A stretch of DNA of 64,000 bases from Arthrobacter methylotrophus (GTDB lineage: Bacteria > Actinomycetota > Actinomycetes > Actinomycetales > Micrococcaceae): positions 3,968,001 to 4,032,000 of the forward strand of contig NZ_BAABED010000001.1 in NCBI RefSeq assembly GCF_039539965.1, given 5' to 3'. This document shows positions 24,493-33,417 of the stretch, piece after piece. The notes beneath the pieces were generated by a model, which did not search any database, was not told where the DNA came from, and was given only the letters and a program-made list of their open reading frames with translations. The position numbers and the translations under genes are program-made. Position 1 is the first letter of the stretch; each line of letters opens with the position of its first letter.

Positions 24493-27291
24493 TTAGCCGG
24501 TGTTGCGGAGGCCGGCGGCCACTCCGTTGACGGTGATGAGCATGGCCCGCTGAAGTCGTTCGTCGATCTCGGCGCCGGAAATGGAGGCTTCGCGGACGCG
24601 GCGCAGCAGCTCCACCTGCAGATAGCTGATGGGGTCGAGGTATTGGTCGCGGATTTCCAGGGAGCGCTTGAGCGTCGGCTGGGCTTCCAGGAGTTCGGTT
24701 TCGCCGCTCAGGAGCGCCACTTCGGCAACGGTGAGATCGTACTCCGCGCGGATTGCCTTGAACAGGTGGTGCAGCTCTTCCGGAACCAGCGAAGACACGT
24801 AGTGCCCGGCGATGTCCATGTCCGTCTTGGCCAAGGTCATCTCCACGTTGGAAATCACGGACTGGAAGAAGTGCCAGCGCTTCGTCATCTCGGCGAGTTC
24901 AGCGGTGTTGCCTGCTTCGCGGGCGGCCTTCAACCCTGAGCCCACGCCGAACCAGCCCGGGACGATCTGCCGTGACTGCGTCCAACCGAACACCCACGGG
25001 ATAGCCCGCAACCCACCCAAGCCGGCTCCGGAATCGGGGCGCTTGGACGGCCGCGAGCCGATGTTCAGGGAACCTAGCTGCTCCACCGGCGTCGACGCCA
25101 GGAAATACGCGGGCAGGTCCGGATCGTCGATCAGCGTGCGGTACTGGGCAAACGCGGCGTCCGAAATGATCTCCATGACCTGCCCGTAGCGTTCGCGCTC
25201 GTCGTCGGAAGTGCGTGGGGTGCGGTGCAGCGCGGATCCCTGCATCACGGCGGCCAGGGAGAGCTCAAGGTTTTCGCGGGCGAGCTCCGGCAGCGAGTAC
25301 TTGTCCGAGATGACTTCGCCTTGCTCAGTGAACTTGATGGCGCCTTCGAGCACCCCGTTCGGCTGGGCCATGATGGCGTCGTAGGTGGGTCCGCCGCCAC
25401 GGCCCACCGAGCCGCCGCGGCCGTGGAACAGCCTGACGTTCACGCCGTGCTTGGCCGCTACGTCGCGCAGCTTGCGCTGGGTTTTGTGGATCTCCCACTG
25501 GCTGGTCATGACCCCGGATTCCTTATTGGAGTCTGAGTAACCCAGCATGATTTCCTGGACATCGTCGCGCAGCCGGACGAGCTCGCGGTAGGAAGGATCG
25601 GAGAGCAGCAGGTCCACGATTTCGGCCGAGGCACGCAGCTCTTCCACGGTTTCCAAGAGCGGAGCGAAACCGATCCTGGCGTAGGGAGCCGCGCCAAAAA
25701 GGTCGATCAGCCCGGCCTCACGGGCTAGCACCGCGGCGGCCAAGACGTCGTCCGCGCCGCGGGTCATGGAGATGATGTAGGTCTCGACGACGTCGGGCCC
25801 GTAGGTCTGGAGGGCGTGGCGGATGCTGCGGAAGACGTCGTACGTGCGGTCGCCGTCGCCGTCGAGTTTGATGGGGTGGCCGGACAATGGGCGGCGGGAA
25901 GCCAGCTCCGCGCTCAGCCGCTCAAAGCGCTCCGCGCGGCTCAACTCGCCGTACGGGATCCCCACGCCGATCCGGTCCATCAACTGCCCGACGGCGTCGT
26001 GGTGGTAATCGGCATGCTCACGGATATCGAGGGTCGCCAAGTGCAGCCCGAAGGAGGCGATCGCACGGCGGACACGGGCTAAAGCGCCGTCCGCCACGAG
26101 CACCGCCGAGTGCTTGCGCAGCGAGGTTTCCAACAGCTCGAGTTCGGCCAGCAGCTCCGAGGTTGATGCGTAGTCGCGGCCGGCTTCGTGGTATTTGGAT
26201 GCGGCCACTCGGCGGCCGGTGTTGATGAGCTTGGCCTTGATGCACGTCAGCTTAAGGCGGTAGGGCTCCTGCGCGTTCAACTCCAGGATGCGTCTGTCCA
26301 GGCCGGGCAGGTTCTTGAGGTCGACGGCGATCGAGTCCAGGAGGTCTTCTTCCGCGTCCACCAAAGCCGTGGAGTTGGAGAGGATGGAGATCAGTTCATC
26401 GATCATGGAGATGCTGATCCGCACGGCGTGCTGGTTCTGAAGCTGCAGGACTTCGCGGGTCACAGAGGCGGTGACGTTCGGGTTGCCGTCGCGGTCCCCG
26501 CCGATCCAGGACCCGAAGCGGATGGGGGCGTTTTGCGGGGGCAGGACCACGCCGTGTTCGCCCAGCAGTTCAGTAAGGTCGGTGAGCATTTCCGGCATGG
26601 CGTCGGTCAGGATGCTGCTGAGGTAGTAGATGGCGTTCCGGGCCTCGTCCACGGGGGTGGGACGGACTTGGCGCAGTTCGTCGGTCTGCCACATCTGGTC
26701 AATGACCTCGGCGAGTTGGCGGTCCTGGCGTCGGCGGGCGGCCGTGCCCTCGAGAGTGGATTCGGCCAGGACGTCCGAGAGCTTGCGGACCTTGTCCAGT
26801 ACCGAACGGCGGGAGGCTTCGGTGGGGTGGGCGGTGAAGATCGGACGAACGTCCAGCTCGTTGACGACGTCCTGCAGGGCCTGGGTTCCGACTTCCTCGG
26901 CAATCTCCGTCACGGCTTTGGCCAGCCAGCCATCCTTTTCCTTGCGTGTACGCAGTCCACGGACGCGATGCACCTGCTCCGCGGCGTTGGCGAGGTGAAA
27001 ATAGAAGGCGAAGGCGCGCACCAGCTCCGTGGCTTCCTCAAGCGGCAATGAGGCGAGCAGCTCCCGGACCTGTGCGACGACGTCGTGCGCGCTCCAAGGG
27101 CCTGTGGCGTCAGCACCGCCGCGGGCTGCTTCCTTGGATTCCTTGGTGAGCAACCGCACCTGCTCAACGAGCTGCAACAGCTCCGGCCCGTGCTGGCGGA
27201 CCAACGACTCCCCGAGAAGCGTGGAGACGCGGCGGACGTCCGCCCGGAGTTCCGCGGCAAGGTCGGTGCTGAGATGTGCAGTGTCAACCAT
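24493..27291 (-). CDS. ppc: Phosphoenolpyruvate carboxylase
   Basis: 932 residues, the usual length. Key motifs: [13 protein letters not shown] (catalytic His in the N-terminal third), [40 protein letters not shown] (catalytic Lys), [20 protein letters not shown] (catalytic His/Arg loop), and a C-terminal NTG that matches the conserved QNTG end. Carboxylates PEP to oxaloacetate, refilling the citric acid cycle; with aceA/aceB 25 kb away it sets anaplerotic choice. Monocistronic, with about 280 bases of intergenic DNA upstream containing a palindrome of family A. Confidence 0.96.
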   Translation of the reverse strand: MVDTAHLSTDLAAELRADVRRVSTLLGESLVRQHGPELLQLVEQVRLLTKESKEAARGGADATGPWSAHDVVAQVRELLASLPLEEATELVRAFAFYFHLANAAEQVHRVRGLRTRKEKDGWLAKAVTEIAEEVGTQALQDVVNELDVRPIFTAHPTEASRRSVLDKVRKLSDVLAESTLEGTAARRRQDRQLAEVIDQMWQTDELRQVRPTPVDEARNAIYYLSSILTDAMPEMLTDLTELLGEHGVVLPPQNAPIRFGSWIGGDRDGNPNVTASVTREVLQLQNQHAVRISISMIDELISILSNSTALVDAEEDLLDSIAVDLKNLPGLDRRILELNAQEPYRLKLTCIKAKLINTGRRVAASKYHEAGRDYASTSELLAELELLETSLRKHSAVLVADGALARVRRAIASFGLHLATLDIREHADYHHDAVGQLMDRIGVGIPYGELSRAERFERLSAELASRRPLSGHPIKLDGDGDRTYDVFRSIRHALQTYGPDVVETYIISMTRGADDVLAAAVLAREAGLIDLFGAAPYARIGFAPLLETVEELRASAEIVDLLLSDPSYRELVRLRDDVQEIMLGYSDSNKESGVMTSQWEIHKTQRKLRDVAAKHGVNVRLFHGRGGSVGRGGGPTYDAIMAQPNGVLEGAIKFTEQGEVISDKYSLPELARENLELSLAAVMQGSALHRTPRTSDDERERYGQVMEIISDAAFAQYRTLIDDPDLPAYFLASTPVEQLGSLNIGSRPSKRPDSGAGLGGLRAIPWVFGWTQSRQIVPGWFGVGSGLKAAREAGNTAELAEMTKRWHFFQSVISNVEMTLAKTDMDIAGHYVSSLVPEELHHLFKAIRAEYDLTVAEVALLSGETELLEAQPTLKRSLEIRDQYLDPISYLQVELLRRVREASISGAEIDERLQRAMLITVNGVAAGLRNTG

Positions 27292-27439
27292 GAAAAATAC
27301 CTTCTGGCGTTGTGTGTGGCCCGTACACTGCGCTGGATACTGTGAGCCGGATTACTAATATTTCCTAGAGAATCTTACCCGCAGCTCTTCTGGTAGTGGC
27401 AATCCGTCCCAAATGTTGTCGCTGCCCCGTACCCGCCCG

Positions 27440-27505
27440 CCCAACTGACTCGCAGTTGTTGCCGTTATGAGCCCCCAGCACGACAACAAATGCGAGCTAG
27501 TTGGG
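27440..27505. repeat. 66-bp palindromic element, family A copy 3
   Basis: Starts CCCAACTGACTCGCAGTTGT and ends TGCGAGCTAGTTGGG. Unlike the others it lies between divergent genes (ppc at 27291 and the DUF1684 gene at 27574), so it cannot simply be a terminator. Several stem positions are mismatched (GCCGTTATGAG against CACGACAAC). Confidence 0.82.
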
Positions 27506-27573
27506 TTACGGGAATGGCGGCGAAAGGTGCATGGTTAAGGCAACCACACACCGTCCAAGCCGCTGGAGGAACC

Positions 27574-28422
27574 ATGAGCGCAACAGCTCCCGCAAGCAAC
27601 GCCCAGCTGGAGCGCTGGCAGCGCTTCCGCAACGGCCGCAACGCCGCCCTCGCAGCGGAACACGGCTGGCTCACCCTCACCTCCTTCCAGTGGCTCGAAT
27701 CCGCGCCCGCCGCCGTCGAGCTCGTCCCGGGGCTTTGGTCAACGGACGGCACGACGGCGTCCCTCACCGCGAGCGCGGCGGATGGACTCACGCTCGTGGA
27801 AACGGGAGCTCCCGTGGACGGCACGATTTCGGCGACCCTCCAGGACGAGGAATCGCTCATGTGGGTGCAGTTCGGCGGCACTGACGGCCGGCAAGTAGTG
27901 GTGGAACTCGCCATGCGTGCGGACAAATACGCCATCCGCACCAGGGATGACTCCTCGCCCGTGTTGACCGAGTTCGACGCCGTTCCCACCTTCGAGTTCA
28001 ACCCCGTCTGGGTGCTCGACGGTCGCTTCGAGCCCTACCCCGAGCCCGTGGATGTACCGATCGGGACGGCCAACCCGTTGGTGGACGGGGTGCACCGGTC
28101 CGTGGGCGAGGTCGTTTTCCGGGTGCCCGGCCTTCCCCACGAGGTCCGCCTGCATGCCGAGGCAGAGAAGCTCGGAGCCCTCACTGTCACGTTCCACGAC
28201 GAAACGAACGGCAACACCACGGACGAATGGCGCAAGCTCTCCATTTCACGCCCCCGCGTTGATTCCGAGGGAAAGGCGTCGGTGGTGTTGGACTTCAACC
28301 GCGCCATCAACTACCCCAGCGCCTTCACACCGTACGGCACATGCCCCATGCCCGTAGCTGGAAACTCGATCGACGTGGCGGTCGAGGCCGGGGAGAAGTT
28401 GCCGGCGGGACGGATCGTCTGA
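27574..28422 (+). CDS. DUF1684 protein
   Basis: 282 residues from ATG 27574 with GGAGGA just upstream. WQRFRNGRNAALAAEHGWLT, then LTSFQWLE near the N-terminus and VVLDFNRAINYPSAFTPYGT followed by CPMP near the C-terminus match DUF1684, a family of unknown function whose members resemble a jelly-roll or beta-rich enzyme domain. DETNG in TVTFHDETNGNTT fits too. Soluble, single gene; the longer frame to 27490 reads through the intergenic palindrome and is unlikely. Confidence 0.8.
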   Translation: MSATAPASNAQLERWQRFRNGRNAALAAEHGWLTLTSFQWLESAPAAVELVPGLWSTDGTTASLTASAADGLTLVETGAPVDGTISATLQDEESLMWVQFGGTDGRQVVVELAMRADKYAIRTRDDSSPVLTEFDAVPTFEFNPVWVLDGRFEPYPEPVDVPIGTANPLVDGVHRSVGEVVFRVPGLPHEVRLHAEAEKLGALTVTFHDETNGNTTDEWRKLSISRPRVDSEGKASVVLDFNRAINYPSAFTPYGTCPMPVAGNSIDVAVEAGEKLPAGRIV

Positions 28423-28697
28423 ACGGAGTCGTCCAAAACGGGTCGTCCAAATCTGCATCATCGGCGCTGTGGCCGCCTGGTCGGCCCGGGAAACGTATCG
28501 CATCCCCCTTTATCAGCTGGGGACCCCGGAGGCGCCGCCGGTTGTTCGCGAGGAATACCGCCTGCTCCGGAGCGCCACCCGGTAACGTGCGCGATGATGG
28601 CAGCGATTCGCGCCCTCTGGATGAAACGATTCGGCTGGTGTCATTCCTGATCCGACTGCGACGGCGGGTGGTTGCGGAACCCGGAGCAGCCCTCCCG
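28423..28697. other. Non-coding gap before the peptide-modification island
   Basis: About 275 bases between the DUF1684 gene and the end of the MFS gene. A short direct repeat (CGGAGTCGTCCAAAAC / GGGTCGTCCAAAT) begins it. No gene recognised; it may contain the left junction of the AT-richer island. Confidence 0.35.
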
Positions 28698-29855
28698 TTA
28701 TACGGTTCGTTGCAATTCCTTCTCCTGGTTCGGTTCGTCTGTGCTTCTTCTGAATCCGGGACGGGTGCTGATGATTGCAACCAATGCGTACAGGATGCAG
28801 GAAATGGACACGCCCCAGCCAAGTCCAAAGGCTTGACTGACTGCCCCGGCGAGGGGGGCAAGGACGACAATGACGGCGGAATCCGCCATAGACACGATTG
28901 ATCCAGCGGTGGCTCTGTAGGTGTTGTCGACACTTGCGTGGAAGTAACCGGATATCAGAACGGTTTGGGCGATGTGCAGCAAGACATGGAAGAAGAATGT
29001 TACTGCGATGAGCGCTGGTGCCGTGGCGGCGCCGAACGCTCCTACTACGGCCAGGTTGGCGATGGCCACGGCAAACACGAGCCGGACGGGGACCTTGAAT
29101 CTTTTCAATATGAGGGGGCCGATAAGGCCCGCGAATTTCATGAGAAGGAATCCAACAACAACAAACACGATGGAGAAAGTGTCGAACTTGATCTGCCATA
29201 GAAGAAATGGAGCGACTGAACCGGCGTTGGTCAGAACCAGCAGCCAGGTGCCCCGCCGGCGCAGGACCCCGAAGACGTCCACCCGGTATTGTTTCCATGA
29301 CGTTCGCGCGTGGGGCTCCCGGTGTTCTTTGTATTGGAGCATCGCTGCGCCTGCCAGGACATAGAATCCGGCCGCTGTCAGCCAGATGAGCCGCGGGTCA
29401 ATTAGATAGACCCCGACGCCGATCAGGCCTCCGACGACAGCCGCGGCAGAGGACAGGTAGGTGATCTTCCCGAATGATCTGGCCCGTCCGTCAGCGGTCG
29501 TGCCTTCGCTGTGGTTGATGATCAAGGCGTTGGCGGTGCCGCTGAGGGCTGCGGCACCGACGCCGGCCAGCGCTTCGGCGGTCAAGATCCAGCCCGGGCC
29601 GAAGTTCAAGAAGAACAAGATGAAGGCTGCGGTTCGAATGAGATTGCCGATTTGCAATGCTGCCTTGTTCGACCACCGGTCAAACAACATGGCGAATGGC
29701 AGCTCGGCAACGGCAACGGCCAGGTTAAAGGTGGCCAGCAGCGCCCCGATAAACGTCAGAGAGTACCCTTGTCCCACAAAATACAGGTTGTCGACAACGG
29801 TGAAGCAGGCAACCCCTGCAGCTGAAAGGATCACGAACGAAAAAACACGCCACAT
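28698..29855 (-). CDS. MFS exporter of the putative RiPP cluster
   Basis: 385 residues from ATG 29855, with AAGGAA ten bases upstream and a 20-base gap to the YcaO gene. Twelve membrane segments are discernible (MWRVFSFVILSAAGVACFTV through ISCILYALVAIISTRPGF). AVAVAELPFAMLFDRWSNKA is the loop 2-3 motif of major-facilitator exporters. A longer reading from 29930 would overlap the YcaO gene and lacks a ribosome site. Last gene of the minus-strand unit: probably exports the modified peptide or gives self-immunity. Codon use is less GC-biased than in neighbours. Confidence 0.85.
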   Translation of the reverse strand: MWRVFSFVILSAAGVACFTVVDNLYFVGQGYSLTFIGALLATFNLAVAVAELPFAMLFDRWSNKAALQIGNLIRTAAFILFFLNFGPGWILTAEALAGVGAAALSGTANALIINHSEGTTADGRARSFGKITYLSSAAAVVGGLIGVGVYLIDPRLIWLTAAGFYVLAGAAMLQYKEHREPHARTSWKQYRVDVFGVLRRRGTWLLVLTNAGSVAPFLLWQIKFDTFSIVFVVVGFLLMKFAGLIGPLILKRFKVPVRLVFAVAIANLAVVGAFGAATAPALIAVTFFFHVLLHIAQTVLISGYFHASVDNTYRATAGSIVSMADSAVIVVLAPLAGAVSQAFGLGWGVSISCILYALVAIISTRPGFRRSTDEPNQEKELQRTV

Positions 29856-29875
29856 GGCACTAGTTCCTTGGCTGA

Positions 29876-31276
29876 CTACATGAACAGGGAACCGGAATAG
29901 TCTCGGTGAACTAGATCGGTCCCGGCCCATTGAGCGAATGATTCAAATCGGGAGCTTGTCTTGAAATAGCTTGAATCGACTACGGATACTTCCGGCAGGA
30001 GGCACTTGACGACGGAGATGGTGCTTGTTTCGACCAGAACGTGCCGGTAGGGGTGCATCGACTGTGCCGAGATGGACTCGAGGAGGTGTTGGAGGAGTGC
30101 TTCGTTTGAAGAGAATTTTGGGTAGCACGAGTCCTCAACACGCCCGGACTCGCTGAAGAACTCGGGGAAGATCTCCTTGACTTCTCCCGTGTACCAGATG
30201 CTTCTCATGTCCATGGGAGACGGGGATACTTCCAACCCCGTGGACAGGGACTCGTACATCTGGATGCACTCTGAGAACGCCCTTCTGATGCTTGACTCAA
30301 GTGTCATGGTCGCGCCTGTGCCGCGGGCAGTGCGGCTGCCTTCACGGAGATTGGACTCGTAGGTGACCTGCACAACGGGAATGTTGAACGGGTTTCGTAA
30401 TTCCTGGATCCGGAACTTGCCGTTAAAGGAACGCATCAGTAGCTGTACTTCCCTGGGGATGGAGGCAACGGGGATATTTGAAGGCTGGGATATAGTGCGC
30501 GAGTAGAACCAGAAAGCATCCCGCTCGACGAGCTCGAGGAGTGACTGAACTGTTGCGTCTTCCAATGTCGCGCCGCAGGCTGCACCGTTTGTGCTGCTCA
30601 TGGAAAATCGGCCGCTTCCAACTGCTGGGGTGTAAGGAGCGAACACCAAATTTGCGGGTAACGATACGTGTGTTCCCGTTGTGAGGCAGTCACCGTTGAC
30701 CCATTCGATCGGGAGTTGCGGGGTGTAGGGGACCTGGCCTGGCGGGTTGACCCGAAGGGGGTATCCCAGCGCTTTCGGGTCCAATGCAGAAGTTGTGATT
30801 TGTTCAAAGCTTGCCCGGGTGCTCTTGGCTTGCCATACGCCGGTCAGGAAGTGACGCTCTATACCCTCACCTATGCAACTCGCGAAGCTCTGGTCGGCTC
30901 CCAGGCCCTTGCCTCCGGCGACTTCAAAACCTCGCCCGTTCGCCATAAATACGGGTGCGTTGACCACGACGACTCCCGAGTCGTCTGCAGCATAGACCGG
31001 GTTCAGCATGGCCCCAGCGAATCCAACCAAAGCCCGGTTCGCCGCAACAAATTCACTTGATGTCAAGCTTCGAAAGCCTCCACTGTCCGAATGAAAATCT
31101 GCTGGGTCGACTCGGTCACCAGGATCATCGGCGGTTCCGAGCAGACGCTGGAGTATTTGTGTGTCCTTTGGAATGTGGCTGCAAACACTGCAACCGGGCT
31201 GAGGTAAAAACACCGACCAATTCTGCACGTCCGTGAGATTCGTCAGAGCCACCGTGTATCCGCCAGAAGATCTCAA
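29876..31276 (-). CDS. YcaO-domain (TOMM cyclodehydratase-type) protein, main part
   Basis: 466 codons from a TTG at 31276 that directly follows an in-frame TGA. Cys29/Cys32 (LPQPGCSVCSH) form a zinc-type CxxC. The YcaO domain shows GADQSFASCIGEGIERHFLT (ATP-binding helix), GAACGATLEDATVQSLLELV, then ERDAFWFYS, and SIRRAFSECIQMYESL, the paired acidic helices that bind Mg-ATP in YcaO proteins. The C-terminus ends SLFM without the Pro-rich PxPxP tail of azoline-forming cyclodehydratases. Its first CxxC lies in the overlapping upstream frame. Likely activates backbone amides of the 27-residue peptide. Confidence 0.8.
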   Translation of the reverse strand: MRSSGGYTVALTNLTDVQNWSVFLPQPGCSVCSHIPKDTQILQRLLGTADDPGDRVDPADFHSDSGGFRSLTSSEFVAANRALVGFAGAMLNPVYAADDSGVVVVNAPVFMANGRGFEVAGGKGLGADQSFASCIGEGIERHFLTGVWQAKSTRASFEQITTSALDPKALGYPLRVNPPGQVPYTPQLPIEWVNGDCLTTGTHVSLPANLVFAPYTPAVGSGRFSMSSTNGAACGATLEDATVQSLLELVERDAFWFYSRTISQPSNIPVASIPREVQLLMRSFNGKFRIQELRNPFNIPVVQVTYESNLREGSRTARGTGATMTLESSIRRAFSECIQMYESLSTGLEVSPSPMDMRSIWYTGEVKEIFPEFFSESGRVEDSCYPKFSSNEALLQHLLESISAQSMHPYRHVLVETSTISVVKCLLPEVSVVDSSYFKTSSRFESFAQWAGTDLVHRDYSGSLFM

Positions 31277-31628
31277 TCAATTGGACCGCGACCTCGTCGT
31301 CAAATACCGCGCAAGGTGATGCCAGCGGAGACTCGGCAAGGACTGCAGTCTTTTCCGCAAGACAAGAGGGACAGCCAAGGACCCAATCACGGGCGACCGG
31401 CCCCAACGTCCTGCCAAAAGCGCCGGTGCTCAAGCGAAGGATACAATCCCCGACGTCCTTTAGCTTCTCTGCTTCATGGATAGATACGACCACTGCCATG
31501 CGTGAACCGTCAGTCGAAAACGCGTTTCGGAGGTCGCTAAGTTGGGTCAAAGAAAGGGGCGGGAGCCGGATTTCCTTGCGCAACTCCGCATATGAGTCGT
31601 TTAGTAGCGCGCTGTGCTGTGTTTGCAT
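31125..31628 (-). CDS. N-terminal part of the TOMM maturase, separated by a frame change
   Basis: 167 codons from ATG 31628; the last 50 overlap the YcaO frame by 152 bases. LGPVARDWVLGCPSCLAEKT (Cys86, Cys89) matches the first CxxC of the TOMM leader-binding or ThiF-remnant domain that normally precedes YcaO in one chain. After about residue 118 the protein-like sequence continues in the other frame (YTVALTNLTDVQ then the second CxxC), whereas this frame turns into SDESHGRAELV..., so the two are probably one gene broken by a one-base shift, sequencing error or programmed frameshift. A true overlap of two proteins is the alternative. Confidence 0.65.
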   Translation of the reverse strand: MQTQHSALLNDSYAELRKEIRLPPLSLTQLSDLRNAFSTDGSRMAVVVSIHEAEKLKDVGDCILRLSTGAFGRTLGPVARDWVLGCPSCLAEKTAVLAESPLASPCAVFDDEVAVQLIEIFWRIHGGSDESHGRAELVGVFTSARLQCLQPHSKGHTNTPASARNRR

Positions 31629-31654
31629 AGTTGCTCAGATCGTTCAAAGAGAAA

Positions 31655-31680
31655 ATGCCGCCTCCGAATGAAGGCGGCAT
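31655..31680 (-). terminator. Hairpin with U-rich tail between the peptide gene and the maturase
   Basis: Perfect 9-base stem ATGCCGCCT/AGGCGGCAT (31655-31663 with 31672-31680), eight-base loop, followed on the minus strand by TTTCTCTTT. It is 19 bases beyond the peptide stop. It would end most transcripts after the peptide gene, so the peptide is made in excess over its enzymes, the arrangement usual in RiPP operons. Confidence 0.68.
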
Positions 31681-31698
31681 CTTCAACAGAGACGCGGC

Positions 31699-31782
31699 TT
31701 AGTTGTAGCCGCCGGCCTGACGGGCGGCAAGGCTACCTGACTTGCTCGACGTCTTCGGCGCCACCAAGGATGACTTAATCAT
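31699..31782 (-). CDS. 27-residue candidate RiPP precursor peptide
   Basis: ATG 31782 (CAT 31780-31782) to TAA 31699-31701. The product starts MIKSSLVAPKTSSKSGS and ends LAARQAGGYN: cationic, with seven Ser/Thr clustered at positions 4-17, no Cys, and a C-terminal Gly-Gly-Tyr-Asn. A strong AAAGGGG site (complement of 31789-31795) stands six bases upstream of ATG. It is first in the unit with the YcaO maturase and MFS exporter and is followed by a hairpin. Precursor status is inferred from size, position and ribosome site. Ser/Thr could become oxazolines or dehydrated residues, or the backbone could be changed by amidine or thioamide chemistry. The short length leaves little room for a separate leader. 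Confidence 0.62.
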   Translation of the reverse strand: MIKSSLVAPKTSSKSGSLAARQAGGYN

Positions 31783-31818
31783 GAATTACCCCTTTCAACA
31801 TGAATCGCATCTTTTGTG

Positions 31819-31847
31819 AATATTCAACCTAACACGTCTTTAGTAAA
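31819..31847 (-). promoter_or_regulatory. Candidate promoter of the peptide gene
   Basis: On the minus strand TTTACT (31842-31847) and AATATT (31819-31824) are 17 bases apart, four of six matches each to -35 and -10. The start would fall near 31812, leaving a 30-base leader that contains the ribosome site. This stretch is only about 37% GC (31801-31860), unlike the rest of the window. Confidence 0.35.
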
Positions 31848-32033
31848 GCCTCTGGAATTCTTGTGAGTTGACAAAATTTGGTGCTATTCGATGAATGCTG
31901 TGGCACTTACGCGCGTTACCGGCGTCCGCTTTCCTTGGTTACAGGTCTGAGGCGGGGAGCCAGCAACTCGTCATTCTCACAACCCCGGACCCATCACGAA
32001 GGTCGGGTTCTCGGCTGATGTGAGCTCCCAAGA

Positions 32034-32091
32034 CCGGGGCTTGTTTCCCATCGCCGCGCTTCAAGCTCCGGCCTGGGAAACAAGCCCCCGG
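32034..32091. repeat. Long inverted repeat downstream of the acyl-CoA dehydrogenase
   Basis: Arms CCGGGGCTTGTTTCCCA (32034-32050) and TGGGAAACAAGCCCCCGG (32074-32091) match with one bulged C; loop of 23 bases. It lies 52 bases past the minus-strand acyl-CoA dehydrogenase stop and may act as a terminator. It also separates that operon from the promoter of the peptide island. Confidence 0.6.
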
Positions 32092-32142
32092 AATGGCGAG
32101 CCCGGCGTCCCGCTCCGCGCCCTGCGACGCCAAAAAAGCCCC

Positions 32143-33417
32143 TCAAACGATCGCGGAAACCCCTGTCACGGCCCGGCCCACGATGAGCGAGTTGATCTCG
32201 AACGATCCCTCGTAGGTGTAGATCGCTTCGGCGTCGGCAAAGATCTTGGCCATCTTGTAATCGGTCACAATGCCGTTTCCGCCGAGGATTGACCGGCCCA
32301 TGGCCACGGTTTCGCGCATGCGGGCGCTGCAATAGGACTTGGCCAGCGCAACTTGGGCCATCTGGGCGCCGCCGTGCCGCACTCCCTTGCTGTCGGTGTA
32401 CATGTCTTCCTGCAGCTGGGCGATCCGTACCATCATGCCCATACTGGCCACGGCATTTCCGAGCATGTCCACCAGTTGCTGCTGGATGAGCTGGAACTTC
32501 GCCAACGGCCGGCCGAACTGCTGGCGTTCAAGCGCGTACTGCCGTGCGACGTCGAACGCCGCCAACTGCTGCCCCACGGCCTGCCAGGCCACCATGAGCC
32601 TGGAACCGCGCAGCAGATGGTTGGTATCGGCGAAACTGTTGATCCCGGCGAAACGGTCCGCCTCGGCAATCCGGACGTCTTTGAGGCCAATGTCGGCGTT
32701 TTGCACGGTACGCAGGGCGATCTTGTTCTCGATCTTGGTGCGCGTCACTCCGGGAAGGGTGGCGTCCACGATGAAGCCGCGGATGGCACCGTCAGCCTCG
32801 TCCCGGGCCCAGACCAGCACGTGATCGCAGAACGTCCCGTTGCCGATCCAACGCTTGGCGCCGTTGAGCACCCAGCAGTCGCCGCCGTCGTCGGCTCCCC
32901 CGACGACCCTCCGGGCCATCGTCTGCATGCCGCCCGCCACGTCGGAACCGTGGTCCGGCTCGGTGAGCGCGAAGGCTCCGGTGGTCCTCAGATTGGAGGC
33001 GTCGTCCAGGTATCGGTCCTGTTGCTCCTTTGAACCGAATTCGTAGAGTGCCTCGATGAAGAGGTCGTGGTGGACCATGAAGAACGTGGCAATGGAGGTG
33101 TCCACACGAGTCATTTCCGCAATGACGAGCCCGGCGAACAGATTGCTGTAGCCGCGGTGGGTCGGGGTGCTCAGGCGAAGGGCGGCGAGCTTGGGCAAGA
33201 TGTGCGCCGGGAACTCGGCCTTGTCCCACCAATCCTTGGCGTAGGGCGCGATTTCCGTGGCAAGGAATTCCCGGAGTTCATTGAGCTTGCGTTGTTCCTG
33301 GACGCTAAGGAGCGATTCGAAATCGAAAAAATCCGCCCCGGGCAAAGAGTCAGGCAGAGATCCGGGAGAACCCGGCGAACGCTCGACGCCGGCCGCCACC
33401 TTATGCGTCCGGCTCAC
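32143..33417 (-). CDS. Acyl-CoA dehydrogenase
   Basis: 424 residues, somewhat longer than the 380-400 norm because of a 30-residue N-terminal head. [11 protein letters not shown] (FAD/substrate loop), [20 protein letters not shown] (N-terminal half of the FAD site), [20 protein letters not shown] and [20 protein letters not shown] (catalytic Glu region, IYxYEGS) indicate a flavin acyl-CoA dehydrogenase, closest in feel to the glutaryl-CoA dehydrogenase-like branch. It oxidises an acyl-CoA to the enoyl-CoA with electron-transfer flavoprotein. The start overlaps the SDR gene stop by four bases, so both act in one acyl-CoA breakdown pathway. Confidence 0.88.
   Translation of the reverse strand: MSRTHKVAAGVERSPGSPGSLPDSLPGADFFDFESLLSVQEQRKLNELREFLATEIAPYAKDWWDKAEFPAHILPKLAALRLSTPTHRGYSNLFAGLVIAEMTRVDTSIATFFMVHHDLFIEALYEFGSKEQQDRYLDDASNLRTTGAFALTEPDHGSDVAGGMQTMARRVVGGADDGGDCWVLNGAKRWIGNGTFCDHVLVWARDEADGAIRGFIVDATLPGVTRTKIENKIALRTVQNADIGLKDVRIAEADRFAGINSFADTNHLLRGSRLMVAWQAVGQQLAAFDVARQYALERQQFGRPLAKFQLIQQQLVDMLGNAVASMGMMVRIAQLQEDMYTDSKGVRHGGAQMAQVALAKSYCSARMRETVAMGRSILGGNGIVTDYKMAKIFADAEAIYTYEGSFEINSLIVGRAVTGVSAIV

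Noticed and set aside
31426..31671. An 81-codon plus-strand frame inside the RiPP island
   Set aside because: It is the antisense of the maturase 5' part and reads through the hairpin; no ribosome site.
31939..32133. A 64-codon minus-strand frame between the peptide promoter and the acyl-CoA dehydrogenase
   Set aside because: It spans the long inverted repeat and has no ribosome site; regarded as non-coding.
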